This document shows, in pieces, positions 28,335-37,754 of a stretch of DNA of 64,000 bases; the stretch's first letter is position 1, and every line of letters starts with the position of its first letter. Position numbers and translations under genes: made by a program. Origin of the DNA: Alcaligenes sp. SDU_A2. Lineage in GTDB: Bacteria > Pseudomonadota > Gammaproteobacteria > Burkholderiales > Burkholderiaceae_B. The stretch covers positions 2,170,001 to 2,234,000 of the forward strand of contig NZ_CP151273.1 of assembly GCF_038237375.1 (NCBI RefSeq), written 5' to 3'. Under the pieces are notes generated by a model. It made no database searches, had not been told where the DNA came from, and worked only from the letters and a program-made list of their open reading frames with translations.

Positions 28335-29645
28335 TTAGTTGGTCCCCATGATTTGGTCGAACGCCACCTCCTCGTCGGTCACCTTGGCATTGGACAGCAC
28401 GTGCTCGACGACATTGTCTTCGAGTACGACTGCCTCGATCTCGGCGCGACGCTGGCGATCAGACAGGTAATAAGCCACCACCTGGGCGGGCTGTTCGTAA
28501 TTCTGGGCGAACTCTTCGATACGGGCACGAACCTGCTCAGGCTTGGCTTGCAGATCGGCAGCCTTCACCAGCTCGGACACCAGCAGGCCCAGACGCACGC
28601 GGCGGGTGGACTCTTCCTGGAAAGCTTCGGCTGGAATAGGCATCTTGTCCGCATTGGGCACGCCGCGCTCTTTCAGTTCGGCGCGAGCCGACTCGATACG
28701 GCCTTGCACATCGTTGTCGACCAGCGCCTTGGGCACGTCGAATTCGTTGGCGGCCAGCAAAGCGTCCATGACGGCAGCTTTATTGCGGGCATGCACACGG
28801 GCCTTGATCTCGCGTTCGATATTGGCGCGCACATCGGCCAGCAAGGTGGCCACATCGCCTTCGGCCTGGCCGAGGGACTTGGCGAACTCGGCATCCAGCT
28901 CGGGCAATACGGGCTGAGCGACATCGGTAACGGTGATCTTGAATTCGGCGGTCTTGCCGGCGACTTCCTTGCCCGCGTAATCAGCAGGAAATTCCAGCGG
29001 GAATGTCTTGGATTCGCCTGCTTTCATGCCGGCAACGGCATTTTCGAACTCGGGCAGCATGCGGCCACGACCTTGCAGGTACTGGAAGCCTTCGGCGCTG
29101 CCGCCTTCAAAAGCCACGCCATCGATCGTGCCCACGAAGTCCAGGGTGATGCGATCATCTTCCTGGGCCTGGCGGTCGGCACTGGATTCGTAAGTGGCGC
29201 GCTGCTTGCGCAGAACATCCACTGTGCGCTGGATGTCCTCGTCGGACACAGGCGTGGCGGCGCGCTTGATTTCCAGAGCGGTCAGATCGGGCACCTGCAC
29301 GTCAGGATAGACTTCGAAGGTCGCGGTAAATGCCATTGTGCCTTCAGCGGCTTCGCCTTCCTTGGCTTCAAGGCTAGGCGTGCCGGCTACGCGCAACTTG
29401 GCGTCCTGGAACACCTTGTCCAGGGCCTTGCCGATTTCTTCGTTGATGGCGTCGTAGCGGATGCCTGGGCCGTGACTGCGTTCGATAACGGACAACGGAG
29501 CCTTGCCTGGGCGAAAGCCTTGTACCTTGGCCGTACGAGCCACACGCTTGAGCTGGGCCTGGACTTGTTTTTCTACGTCGGCCACCGAAACGACCACATC
29601 GACTCGGCGCTCCAAGCCGGACAGAATTTCAACCTCGGGCTGCAT
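28335..29645 (-). CDS. tig: Trigger factor
   Basis: Ribosome-bound chaperone with peptidyl-prolyl isomerase activity. It is 436 residues. The ribosome-docking domain opens VEILSGLERRVDVVV and has the signature GFRPGKAP (L23-binding loop, about residues 44-51). The FKBP domain spans about 155-240 (DRITLDFVGTIDGVAFEGG, FENAVAGMKAGE). The C-terminal chaperone arms follow. It is the first gene of the proteostasis block. A small palindrome TCCGGTA-ttt-TACCGGA lies in its leader at 29681-29697. Confidence 0.97.
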   Translation of the reverse strand: MQPEVEILSGLERRVDVVVSVADVEKQVQAQLKRVARTAKVQGFRPGKAPLSVIERSHGPGIRYDAINEEIGKALDKVFQDAKLRVAGTPSLEAKEGEAAEGTMAFTATFEVYPDVQVPDLTALEIKRAATPVSDEDIQRTVDVLRKQRATYESSADRQAQEDDRITLDFVGTIDGVAFEGGSAEGFQYLQGRGRMLPEFENAVAGMKAGESKTFPLEFPADYAGKEVAGKTAEFKITVTDVAQPVLPELDAEFAKSLGQAEGDVATLLADVRANIEREIKARVHARNKAAVMDALLAANEFDVPKALVDNDVQGRIESARAELKERGVPNADKMPIPAEAFQEESTRRVRLGLLVSELVKAADLQAKPEQVRARIEEFAQNYEQPAQVVAYYLSDRQRRAEIEAVVLEDNVVEHVLSNAKVTDEEVAFDQIMGTN

Positions 29646-29921
29646 TGAAGACCTATAAATTTAGTAATTGAAAAAGGTAATCCGGTATTTTACCGGAAAG
29701 TAGCACGGTAAATCCAAACCGGCGATCTATCAATCACTATTTTAGCCTGAGACAGACCGGCGCGACCGTTCGGAAGCCGGAGCACGTGGTGCCATCCGCG
29801 CACCCGCTGCCAACACAGCCGACGATGGGCGCGACCATCCCGGACAAGAAGCTGCGGGCAGGACAAAACACATGGGCAACGCTATCATCCCTTATTCTCG
29901 GCGACTTAGGCAAGATAAGCC

Positions 29922-31139
29922 ATGCACACCCCCCTTCCCCTGAAAGGCATCCGCGTCCTGGAGCTGGGCCAACTAATTGCAGGCCCGTTTGCTGCCAAGA
30001 TTCTGGGCGAATTCGGCGCCGAAATCATCAAGGTCGAGCCACCGCAAGGCGGTGACCCACTACGCAAATGGCGTCTGCTGCACAACGGCAATTCAGTCTG
30101 GTGGGAAGTCCAGTCGCGCAACAAACAATCCCTGGCGCTGGATTTGCGCGAACCCGAATGCCAGCAGATCGTGCGCCAGTTGGCCAGCCAATGTGACATC
30201 GTCATCGAAAATTTCCGACCTGGTGCGCTGGAGCAGTGGGGGCTGGGCTGGCACGATCTGCACGCACTACATCCGGGCCTGATCATGCTGCGCGTATCCG
30301 GGTATGGCCAGACCGGGCCCTATAAAGACAGACCGGGTTTTGGCGTGGTCGGCGAAGCCATGGGCGGACTGCGCCACCTGAGCGGCGAAGCAGGCCGCCC
30401 GCCTGTGCGCGTCGGCGTATCCATAGGCGATTCGCTGGCCGCCCTGCACGGAGTCATAGGCATCATGATGGCGTTACGACAGCGCGAGCAACATGACAGG
30501 CAAGGTCAATATATTGATGTGGCACTGTACGAATCCGTCTTCAACATGATGGAAAGCCTGCTGCCCGAGTACTCCGCTTTTGGCGCGGTGCGCGAACCAG
30601 CTGGCAGCAGTCTGCCCGGCATTACGCCCAGCAATGCGTACCTGTGCAAGGACGGCAAGTACGCACTGGTTGCCGGTAACGGCGACAGCATCTTCAAACG
30701 CCTGATGGCGGCCATTGGCCGCCCAGACATGGCCGCCAACCCCGACTATGCACATAACGACGGCCGGGCGCGCCACGCCGGCCTGATCGATGCCGCCATC
30801 GGTCACTGGACCAGTGCGCTGGAACTGGATCAGGTGCTGAGCATTCTGGAACAAGCCCGCGTGCCGGCCGGCCGGGTCTACGACATTGCCGACATCGCTG
30901 CCGACCCGCACTACCAGGCGCGTGACATGTTGCTTGATGCAACGCTGCCCGACGGCACAGCGCTGAAAGTGCCTGGTATCGTGCCGAAACTTAGCCGAAG
31001 CCCCGGCGGCATCCACCGCCCTGCCCCGCTGCTGGGTCAGGATACGCAGCACATCCTGGATACGCTGGGCGTGCCGGCCGAACAACAGCAGCGCTGGTTA
31101 GAGCGCGGCCTGATCGCCCAAAGCCCCGGACGGCGCTAA
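29922..31139 (+). CDS. CaiB/BaiF-family CoA-transferase (class III)
   Basis: A 405-residue family III CoA-transferase. These enzymes move CoA between acyl-CoA and free carboxylates through an active-site aspartyl-CoA. The start LPLKGIRVLELGQLIAGPFAAKILGEFGAEIIKVE is diagnostic, followed by NKQSLALDLR and ISGYGQTGPYKDRPGF-type sequence. The nucleophile Asp is in VGVSIGDSLAALHG near residue 170. The substrate is unknown and no acyl-CoA pathway genes are adjacent. It is divergent from tig and followed by tRNA-Leu. Confidence 0.92.
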   Translation: MHTPLPLKGIRVLELGQLIAGPFAAKILGEFGAEIIKVEPPQGGDPLRKWRLLHNGNSVWWEVQSRNKQSLALDLREPECQQIVRQLASQCDIVIENFRPGALEQWGLGWHDLHALHPGLIMLRVSGYGQTGPYKDRPGFGVVGEAMGGLRHLSGEAGRPPVRVGVSIGDSLAALHGVIGIMMALRQREQHDRQGQYIDVALYESVFNMMESLLPEYSAFGAVREPAGSSLPGITPSNAYLCKDGKYALVAGNGDSIFKRLMAAIGRPDMAANPDYAHNDGRARHAGLIDAAIGHWTSALELDQVLSILEQARVPAGRVYDIADIAADPHYQARDMLLDATLPDGTALKVPGIVPKLSRSPGGIHRPAPLLGQDTQHILDTLGVPAEQQQRWLERGLIAQSPGRR

Positions 31140-31200
31140 AACATACCCTGCCCGTGCTGTCCTGCCGTCCAGAGTCGCAAACGATTAGGGGAGACATGTC

Positions 31201-31229
31201 TTGCTTAGTTGGAAAAAGCGCGCTAGAAT
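31201..31229 (+). promoter_or_regulatory. Promoter of tRNA-Leu
   Basis: TTGCTT (31201-31206), 17-bp spacer, TAGAAT (31224-31229), ending 16 bp before the first base of the mature tRNA. Confidence 0.7.
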
Positions 31230-31245
31230 CGCTTTCTTTCGTTTT

Positions 31246-31330
31246 GCGAACGTGGCGGAATTGGTAGACGCACCAGATTTAGGTTCTGGCGCCGAGAGGT
31301 GTGAGAGTTCGAGTCTCTCCGTTCGCACCA
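31246..31330 (+). tRNA. tRNA-Leu (anticodon TAG)
   Basis: An 85-nt tRNA including the encoded CCA end. Acceptor GCGAACG (31246-31252) pairs with CGTTCGC (31320-31326). The anticodon arm CCAGA-TTTAGGT-TCTGG gives anticodon TAG (reads CUN, mainly CUA/CUG). A long variable arm (CGCCGAGAGGTGTG region) and the T-loop TTCGAGT are as expected for a class II leucine tRNA. It sits near tig, a common arrangement in proteobacteria. Confidence 0.97.
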
Positions 31331-31803
31331 CAGAATGAAAACTGTTGATTCATAAAAATCAATTTTAAACAGAATCAACAACTGAGTCCCACCCCTGAAA
31401 TCCGAACCCCGCTAAGCGCGTACCTCCGTCTCGGCACGCCGGACTGACATGCTATACATGGGCTAAAACCAGGCCCGATTGAGAGTGTGGCGCTCGACCC
31501 CATCACGCAAGCCAGCAACAACATCGACGCCGCTCCGCAGCGTGCGCAATGGTGCGCATGGAATCAACATAGACATCCTTGTCAACCGCCAAACCAAGGC
31601 TAAAAAATCGAAACAGCACAGAAACCTCAAAGAGACATTTTCAATGTTCTTTCTCGCGTGGCTGTTTTATTTTCATAGATTGGCTTAGAATCCAAACAAT
31701 TTTGCGAAAAAACAAAGCGTTTGGCGGAGCATTTGATAGAAGACTTCGATTAGGCCTTGCACCGACCAAGCTTGTCTATTTTATATTTCACTTTGAGGAA
31801 AGT
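31331..31803. other. Gene-free region downstream of tRNA-Leu
   Basis: About 470 bp with lower GC than its neighbours. It has an AT-rich stem-loop just after the tRNA: TGTTGATTC (31343-31351) pairs with GAATCAACA (31372-31380). I see no duplicated tRNA 3' end, so no sign of an integrated element. Short frames in the region have poor composition and no ribosome-binding site. The ribosome-binding site GAGGAAAG of the next gene lies at its end. Confidence 0.5.
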
Positions 31804-32121
31804 ATGAGCGCCAATAACGGAGCTGTTCAAACCATGCTGTACGATGCCAACAAAAAAAGTGTCGGGGTTGCGTATCTTCTTTGGTTTTTCCTAGGTTCTC
31901 TTGGCGGTCACCGCTTCTATGCAGGAAAGACGGGCAGCGCCGTTGCCTTGCTGGCAACCACCATTCTCGGGTCCCTTTTGACTGTGGTAGGCGTAGGCCT
32001 GTTCCTGCTGGGGATTGTCGTTCTGTGGGTACTGATTGACGCCTTCCTGATTCCCGGCTGGATTCGCAGCACAAATACCTTGTTGGCCGCAACACTGACC
32101 AACAATAATGCAGCGCAATAA
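31804..32121 (+). CDS. TM2 domain-containing membrane protein
   Basis: A 105-residue inner-membrane protein. After a polar N-terminus (MSANNGAVQTMLYDANKKS) come two hydrophobic helices of the TM2 family. The first holds AYLLWFFLGSLGGHRFYAGKT, with the family GxxGxHRFY motif, and the second holds GLFLLGIVVLWVLIDAFLIP with the conserved Asp. Function in bacteria is unknown. ATG 31804 is preceded by a strong GAGGAAAG ribosome-binding site; upstream in-frame codons lack one and have atypical composition. A terminator follows at 32236-32259. Confidence 0.9.
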   Translation: MSANNGAVQTMLYDANKKSVGVAYLLWFFLGSLGGHRFYAGKTGSAVALLATTILGSLLTVVGVGLFLLGIVVLWVLIDAFLIPGWIRSTNTLLAATLTNNNAAQ

Positions 32122-32235
32122 AACCGGACATTAACGCTGCGCGACATTCGCCCTCTTCTCTCTGCAGAAGCCTACTCAGCCATTTCGTCTGCATCAAAAA
32201 AATGAGATTAGGTTAATTTTTTGGGCGTAACATCG

Positions 32236-32259
32236 GGAGCCATTAATGGCTCCTTTTTT
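32236..32259 (+). terminator. Rho-independent terminator of the TM2 gene
   Basis: Palindrome GGAGCCATT / AATGGCTCC followed by TTTTTT. It lies 28 bp before the start of the next small gene, so that gene is read either by readthrough or from a promoter inside this short gap. Confidence 0.85.
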
Positions 32260-32286
32260 GTTGATATTGAACAGAGACATTGCACC

Positions 32287-32625
32287 ATGCATAAACACGC
32301 AATCAACCTGGCCTTGGTCGCTCTTTTTTCCATGACCGTGCCGCTGACGGCACACAGCGCAGAGCATGTCTGCGTGAGCCAAGCCAAGAAAAGGGCCCAC
32401 GAGCTGCTGTCATTTCATTCCGACAATGACGACAGAGTCGCCATTGACGACGAGGTAAAACAGATTCCGGGCATACGCAATCCCGCCAATCGGAAACAAC
32501 GATTCGACGTGCTGGAAGTATGGGGCTATATCTACAAAGGGGAATACCGTATGCGTCTGATCTATGCCCAGATGCCAGGCTGCGTGCTGATGGGCGAAGA
32601 AGTGCTGCAACACGCCTCGCTGTAA
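32287..32625 (+). CDS. Small secreted protein of unknown function
   Basis: A 112-residue protein with a clear Sec signal peptide: MHKHAINLALVALFSMTVPL then TAHSA, with cleavage likely after HSA. The mature part (about 88 residues) has two cysteines (VCVSQAK and PGCVLMG) that could form a disulfide, and a GYIYKGEYRMRLIYAQM stretch that looks like a small beta-sheet domain. I do not recognise the family. ATG 32287 fits the signal peptide start. No strong ribosome-binding site is visible; TTGCACC precedes it. Confidence 0.75.
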   Translation: MHKHAINLALVALFSMTVPLTAHSAEHVCVSQAKKRAHELLSFHSDNDDRVAIDDEVKQIPGIRNPANRKQRFDVLEVWGYIYKGEYRMRLIYAQMPGCVLMGEEVLQHASL

Positions 32626-32673
32626 GCGGCGCGCCCACCAAGGTTGGCACGCCTGCCACACACGCGCCTCGAT

Positions 32674-33639
32674 TCAAGACTGCCGCCCCGCCGCCCCCAA
32701 CACCCGCACATAGATCATTTCGGCCAGCAACTCGACCAAAGTCTGGGTCACAATGACAGCTGGCAAAACAGGGGTGGTCACGGGCACAGCCAAGGCCAAA
32801 GGCAGAATCACCAGTGAATTGCGCGTGGCCGAACTAAACGCGACAGCTCGACTGGCTGCGGCATCCAGCCGGGCGCTGCGCGCCAGCCCCCAGCCCAACA
32901 GCGGCGCGCCAATGGCAAACAAAATATAGACTGGCAACACGGCGACCACGGCCTTGCCGGCCACTCCAAGCCCAGGAGCCACTGCCGCTACGACAAGAAA
33001 CAACACCAGGGCCATCGCGGGCACCGGAGCCAATCCCAGGCCGCGGCTTACACCAAGACCAATCCGATTGCGCGCAGCCAGCCACTGCGTCAGTGCAGCC
33101 AATACCAGAGGAACGAGGATCAGCCAGATCAAGGCATCCAGAAAAGGCGTTGCCTGTATATAGATAGCCATATCCGGGCCCAGGTATGCCGTTAAGTACA
33201 TCGGCAACAGCAACATCTGTGCAAACAGCAAGACAGGCGTGCACGCTAACAAGGCGCGCGCATCGGCTCGACCCAGGTGAGCAAACGTCACCACATAGTC
33301 GATACACGGGGCTAGCAACACCAGCAGTACGCCCAAACGCAGCACTGGGTCGTCGGGCACCAAAGGAAGCAGCACGAACACCAGCGCGGGCACCAACAAA
33401 AAGTTCGCTAATAGCAGAACCAACATAAAGCGGAACTGGCCCAGGGCCCTACCTAGACTCCGAAGCGGCAACTGCAAAAAAGTGACGTAGAGCATAAAAG
33501 CCAGGGCCGGATTGATCAGACGCTCCAACACGGCCATCGGCGGCCCCTGCCAGGACAGGGCGGTTGCGGCTGCCACTGCGGCAAAGTAAATCCATATCTG
33601 CCTGGTTTCCAGGTTCTGGCGAATCTGATTCAAATGCAT
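32674..33639 (-). CDS. ACR3-like / BASS-superfamily arsenite-type transporter
   Basis: A 321-residue membrane protein with about ten helices. It resembles the arsenical-resistance-3 branch of the BASS superfamily: LLAPCIDYVVTFAHLGRADARALLA carries the conserved cysteine used for arsenite transport in ACR3, and SSATRNSLVILPLALA near residue 275 matches the second signature. ATG 33639 (MHLNQIRQNLETRQIWIYF) has GGGAA upstream and begins just before the first helix; the longer frame adds Arg-rich residues. No arsR or arsC is adjacent, so the arsenic role is only inferred from family. Confidence 0.82.
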   Translation of the reverse strand: MHLNQIRQNLETRQIWIYFAAVAAATALSWQGPPMAVLERLINPALAFMLYVTFLQLPLRSLGRALGQFRFMLVLLLANFLLVPALVFVLLPLVPDDPVLRLGVLLVLLAPCIDYVVTFAHLGRADARALLACTPVLLFAQMLLLPMYLTAYLGPDMAIYIQATPFLDALIWLILVPLVLAALTQWLAARNRIGLGVSRGLGLAPVPAMALVLFLVVAAVAPGLGVAGKAVVAVLPVYILFAIGAPLLGWGLARSARLDAAASRAVAFSSATRNSLVILPLALAVPVTTPVLPAVIVTQTLVELLAEMIYVRVLGAAGRQS

Positions 33640-33770
33640 GCATGTTCCCGCCAAACGACGTCGAAGCGGCCACCTTACGTGTTCAGACCGGGCCACACAA
33701 GCTCACCCGCCCAAGCCGGCTCTTTGCACAGCAGATACAAACCCGCCAGACGGACAGGTCTTGTTGCGCA

Positions 33771-35339
33771 TCAATGCGCGCGGCGCGCCTGCCAACGACC
33801 TTGTCCATCCGCATCATAAAAAGGGATGGTGAAATTCGCGCCCTGAGGCCCGAATGTCAATGACGCCTGGGAATCGACCAGCCCGGCCTCGCCCGCCGGC
33901 TCAAAAGCAAAGGTGTCGCCGTCCCAGTGACGCAGAGGAAAGCGCATTCTGCCCGGTCCCAACTCCAGCACCAGACCACCATTGAATGGCCTGATGGTCG
34001 CCGGACCGAAATACGGATTATCGTATTGGCCGATGTAGTGATCAAAGGCCTTGGCGTGCGCTGGATGCGCCGGTTTAAGCTTGCCCGACAAATCCGCCTG
34101 TGGCGTAAAAAAGCCCTGCATCGCACTGTGGTAAGCGGCATACCAATCCCGAGTCGGTTTGCCATACAACACGGTATCCACAAAAGTAGCCACTACAGAC
34201 TCTGCCGCTCCAACCGGGGCCCCATTGCTAAGCACAACAATGCCTACGCCAGCGGAAGGAACAATGCGAAAAGAAGTACCGGCCCCCAGCAGAAACGCCC
34301 CCGAATGCCCCAAAGACACGCGCCCGCCCAATTCTGTATTGACGTTAAAACCGTAGCCGTAAAAACCACTGCGCGACATCATGTCCCCCGCCCGCGAGCT
34401 GAACGATTGGGGGGAAACCGCAGGCAACAAAGCATCAGGCTCCAGAATACGCTGCCCTTGGTAGAGTCCATCGGACAAGAGCAGCGCCATCCAGCGCGCC
34501 AAATCAAGCACATTGGACGATACGCCACCAGCCGCAGCCTGCGCATCGGCCTTACGTATCCCCACTGGGCTGAAACCGCCGTCCTTGTAGGCGTGCAATG
34601 CGGCACGGTTTTCGCGCCGAGCAAAATCGTCGTACCGGAAACTGCTGGACGCCATACCCAAGGGGCTGAACAAACGCTCCTGCGCCAGCGCTTCAAATGG
34701 TCGCCCTGCCGCTGCAGCCAGAGCCTGCGCCCCCACAGTGGTGCTGAAATTGGCGTAATGATAGGAACTGCGGAAACTGTCCAGCGGCAACTGTTCTAGC
34801 CGGGATAGGATATCTTCGCGTTGAAAACCAAGATCCTCCAGGTCGTCACCTGCTGCGCCGGGCAAACCGGTTCGATGCGCAAAAAAATCGCCTATCGTGG
34901 CATGCTGCGTGACATAAGCATCGCTCAAAGCAAAGCCGGGCAGGTAACGCCGGACCGGATCATTCCAAGAGAGTGTGCCATCGCTAATCGCGATAGCCGC
35001 CACGGTGGCGGATATGGATTTGGAGATAGAAGCTATCTGAAAGACCGTCTGCGCGTCGACATCCGCCTCTTCGCCTATACGACGTTTGCCATACCCTTGA
35101 GCCAGAACGGTCTTGTCACCCACCACGACTGCCACTGCCATGCCCGGCACCCCGCTGCGCCGCATGACGTCGCGCACGATGCTCGGCAAGTTCTGGATGG
35201 CCAATTCGCGGCTGCCGGCCGGCATGGCGACGACATCGGCCGCAGGATGCGCGGCTCCTTCGATGAGCACACTACTGGACCAGGCTGGCGCTGCGGCCAG
35301 CATCGCTAATAAACACGCACACCCGAATCGTCTGAACAT
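33771..35339 (-). CDS. Exported serine hydrolase (class C beta-lactamase fold)
   Basis: A 522-residue periplasmic serine hydrolase. The signal peptide (MFRRFGCACLLAMLAAAPAWS) is followed by the penicillin-binding/beta-lactamase domain (about 45-400). Active-site motifs are SISK (104-107, Ser nucleophile plus Lys), YAN (SYHYANFST) and HSG (LGHSGAFLLGAG). A C-terminal all-beta DUF3471-like domain (about 410-520) follows. Family members are peptidases, esterases or D-amino-acid hydrolases; true cephalosporinase function is unlikely at this length. ATG 35339 matches the signal peptide and has GAGGGAAA upstream. Confidence 0.9.
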   Translation of the reverse strand: MFRRFGCACLLAMLAAAPAWSSSVLIEGAAHPAADVVAMPAGSRELAIQNLPSIVRDVMRRSGVPGMAVAVVVGDKTVLAQGYGKRRIGEEADVDAQTVFQIASISKSISATVAAIAISDGTLSWNDPVRRYLPGFALSDAYVTQHATIGDFFAHRTGLPGAAGDDLEDLGFQREDILSRLEQLPLDSFRSSYHYANFSTTVGAQALAAAAGRPFEALAQERLFSPLGMASSSFRYDDFARRENRAALHAYKDGGFSPVGIRKADAQAAAGGVSSNVLDLARWMALLLSDGLYQGQRILEPDALLPAVSPQSFSSRAGDMMSRSGFYGYGFNVNTELGGRVSLGHSGAFLLGAGTSFRIVPSAGVGIVVLSNGAPVGAAESVVATFVDTVLYGKPTRDWYAAYHSAMQGFFTPQADLSGKLKPAHPAHAKAFDHYIGQYDNPYFGPATIRPFNGGLVLELGPGRMRFPLRHWDGDTFAFEPAGEAGLVDSQASLTFGPQGANFTIPFYDADGQGRWQARRAH

Positions 35340-35492
35340 GGCATTTCCCTCTTCTAAGTAGCCACACAGACCGATCTGCCCGGCACGCAAATGATACGTT
35401 GCCTTAGAAGTTGAAAACAACACATATTGACACAAACAAACGTTGAAAATGCCTGAGCAGCGCCAAATCGAACGTAAACCGCGCCTATTGTG

Positions 35493-35990
35493 CTAGAACA
35501 CGACTTCCTGATTCAGGTAGGTAGAGAACAGCAAGGGCGGCACGGGCAAGCCTTGACTGGAAAGCGCCTGAGCCGTGACGCTAATATGACATAAGCCGTG
35601 ACTGGATAAATGCATCAACATTTGCGCCCGCGTCATCAGCCCCCTGTCGCCATCGGTGTAGACAAATTCGATTTCTTCTTTGGCGCTGATGTCATCCAGT
35701 TGCCCGGCATAATCCACCAGCCATTCGTTCAGCGCTTCAGACAGGGCACAGAGCTCTTGCAAGGGCGGAAAGGTGGTGCTGACGGTGGACGTAAAGGCGC
35801 AGGGCTGGCCCAGCAAATGTCCCTTGAAGATCTGATCAACAATGTAATTGTGGTTCAGCCAGTACAGCGCGCGTTCGACCATCTCGGGCCGCTCAGCGTA
35901 TTCGGGGGCCTGCAGCGCCGTATACATGCCCTTGTCCATCCACTGTTTATGTGCCATCAACTGAACAAGACCGGATGCCGCTTGACTCAT
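35493..35990 (-). CDS. DinB-family protein
   Basis: A 165-residue four-helix-bundle protein of the DinB/YfiT type, which usually binds a metal through three histidines. Candidate ligands are His in MAHKQW, the Asn/His-rich LNHNYIVD segment, and HLSSHGLCH near residue 143. The region LYWLNHNYIVDQIFKGHLLG matches the family helix 2. Function is unknown; relatives act as mycothiol/bacillithiol-dependent transferases or stress proteins. ATG 35990 has GAGGAG at ideal spacing. The gene is on the same strand as the serine hydrolase but 150 bp away. Confidence 0.8.
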   Translation of the reverse strand: MSQAASGLVQLMAHKQWMDKGMYTALQAPEYAERPEMVERALYWLNHNYIVDQIFKGHLLGQPCAFTSTVSTTFPPLQELCALSEALNEWLVDYAGQLDDISAKEEIEFVYTDGDRGLMTRAQMLMHLSSHGLCHISVTAQALSSQGLPVPPLLFSTYLNQEVVF

Positions 35991-36116
35991 GTTTGCTCCT
36001 CGGTGAACGATATAAACCCGCTTGCACCGATGGTAAGCCTGGAAATGCGCCACCCATCCGTCTGCTTCTTCAGTCAAGACCAGACCACTTCAAAGAGCCC
36101 CCCCCTCGCGCAGGGT

Positions 36117-36371
36117 TCAGTGACCCTTGCGCAGACGAGCTGCCGAAGCCCGATTCAAGTCGCGGGCTTCCTGTTCGGCATATTCGCGTTCACCGGCCTC
36201 ATAACGCCCTTCGTGCATGCAACTGCTGCGATTCCACGTACATTGATTGAACAATCTGGGCGTACCCGACATAGCGGCCGAATCAGATCCGGCCCCCGAC
36301 CCGCCAGACGAGCACGCCGCCAGCACAGTGGTAAAACCCAACACGACAATGGAGCGGCCCCATGTTTTCAT
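36117..36371 (-). CDS. Small lipoprotein of unknown function
   Basis: An 84-residue predicted lipoprotein. The signal MKTWGRSIVVLGFTTVLAAC ends in the lipobox LAAC (Cys20), followed by a Gly/Ser-rich linker. The mature part has two further cysteines (FNQCTWNRSSCMHEG) and an acidic/basic helix rich in Glu, Arg and Ala (REYAEQEARDLNRASAARLRK). I do not recognise the family. ATG 36371 has AGAGGAAC upstream. Position +2 after Cys is Ser, so outer-membrane sorting is likely. Confidence 0.8.
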   Translation of the reverse strand: MKTWGRSIVVLGFTTVLAACSSGGSGAGSDSAAMSGTPRLFNQCTWNRSSCMHEGRYEAGEREYAEQEARDLNRASAARLRKGH

Positions 36372-36769
36372 GATCTTGTTCCTCTTTACAACACGTATTT
36401 CCGACTGGTTCTTATACCAGATCACCCACATCCGGCTCGAACCTGCTTGCACATGGATACAGTTCAAGTCGACTCATCCAAGCCAGCACAGTGAACCACG
36501 CCGCCCATCGAGCCATCGTTTAACGCCGAAGCCCATGTGCCGCTGGACATGGTCCTGCGACGCCAAACAAAGCAACGCCTTCGCGCACAGCCAAGCATGT
36601 AAGAGCAATGCGCGGCACGTCTCCGAACCAGGAAAGACGTATCCGGTTCCGCGCGAACAATAAGCCACCTTAGCAATTACCCTAAAAACAATAAATCGAA
36701 ACAATAAGTCTCATTTTTTGGTGATACGATACGCGCACCTTTCAATTAAATAAAAAATAGAGACAAAAA
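36372..36769. other. Gene-free divergent region
   Basis: About 400 bp between the small lipoprotein gene and the solute-receptor gene. The last 100 bp is AT-rich (TTCAATTAAATAAAAAATAG) and should carry the promoter of the receptor-aldolase pair, but I cannot place a confident -35/-10 pair. No credible gene is present. Confidence 0.4.
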
Positions 36770-36772
36770 GTG

Positions 36773-37747
36773 ATGTTTTTCAAGAAACAAAAAACCATCT
36801 TGCTCGCTAGCCTTTGCCTGGCCTCTCCATTAAGCACTCAAGCCCAAGCCTATCCGGAACGCCCAGTAACCCTGATCGTCCCCTTTGTGGCCGGCGGTGC
36901 CTTCGATGTTGTCGCCCGCCTGGCGGCTGAACGCCTGCGCACAGAATTAGGGCAACAGGTCATTGTCGAAAACAAGCCCGGAGCCGGCGGCACTCTGGGC
37001 GGACGCATTGTTTCCCAAGCCAAAGCGGACGGCTACACCATCTTGCTGTCTGGCGTTGGTCCTATCTCGATTTCACCGGCCGTCTACAAAAATCTGGGCT
37101 ACGATCCCGCCACGGCCCTGACCCCCGTTATCCAGCTGACCTCGTCTCCTTTCGTGCTGACCACCAGCTCCGCCTTTCCAGGCAATTCGGTTGCGCAGTT
37201 CGTTCAGTTTCTGAACGACAAACCCGGTGCTTACAATTACGCCTCTACCGGTAACGGAACACTGGTTCATCTGGCCGGCGAGTACTTCCGCGCCAGCACC
37301 CAAACCCAATTCGAGCACATTCCCTACGCCGGCGGTTCGCAGACCGCCCTGGCCTTGCTCAATGGCGAAGCCACCTTCTCGATCACCAACATCCCCAACG
37401 TTCTGACGCAAATCCAGGCCGGCAAGGTCAAAGCCCTGGCCACCACCGGCACACAGCGCCCTGCCGCCTTGCCCGATCTACCCACCATGACCGAGGCCGG
37501 CGTCAAGGACTTTGAGTTTTCTGGTTGGATAGGCGTCTTCGCCCCGGCCGGCACACCCGATGATGTGGTCGTCACACTTAATGCTGCGTTCAACAAAGCC
37601 ATCAGTGATCCGCAGATGAAAACTCGCCTGCAACAACAAGGCGATGAGGTTGCCGGCGGCACAGCCGGGCAGTTCAAGCAGTTCGTAGCCCAAAGCGACG
37701 CCAAATGGAAAGCCGTGGCGACCCAGGCTGGCGTTTCCATAGATTGA
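36773..37747 (+). CDS. Bug-family tripartite tricarboxylate transporter substrate-binding protein
   Basis: A 324-residue periplasmic receptor of the Bug/TctC family, greatly expanded in Alcaligenaceae. It has a Sec signal (MFFKKQKTILLASLCLASPL, cleaved near AQA), then the family opening YPERPVTLIVPFVAGGAFDVVAR and VIVENKPGAGGTLGG, which form the carboxylate-binding site. LPDLPTMTEAGVKDFEF is the usual C-lobe motif. An in-frame GTG at 36770 directly precedes ATG 36773. No TctA/TctB membrane genes are present. The aldolase gene follows 7 bp later, suggesting the ligand is a carboxylic acid related to the aldolase substrate. Confidence 0.93.
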   Translation: MFFKKQKTILLASLCLASPLSTQAQAYPERPVTLIVPFVAGGAFDVVARLAAERLRTELGQQVIVENKPGAGGTLGGRIVSQAKADGYTILLSGVGPISISPAVYKNLGYDPATALTPVIQLTSSPFVLTTSSAFPGNSVAQFVQFLNDKPGAYNYASTGNGTLVHLAGEYFRASTQTQFEHIPYAGGSQTALALLNGEATFSITNIPNVLTQIQAGKVKALATTGTQRPAALPDLPTMTEAGVKDFEFSGWIGVFAPAGTPDDVVVTLNAAFNKAISDPQMKTRLQQQGDEVAGGTAGQFKQFVAQSDAKWKAVATQAGVSID

Positions 37748-37754
37748 GACCGAG

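Noticed and set aside
28353-29648. A 431-codon open frame antisense to tig
   Set aside because: It mirrors tig almost exactly, has low-complexity shadow-type composition and no ribosome-binding site. tig is unmistakable.
31246-31803. tRNA-Leu as an integration site for a genomic island
   Set aside because: No repeat of the tRNA 3' end, integrase or phage gene is seen downstream; the neighbouring genes look chromosomal.
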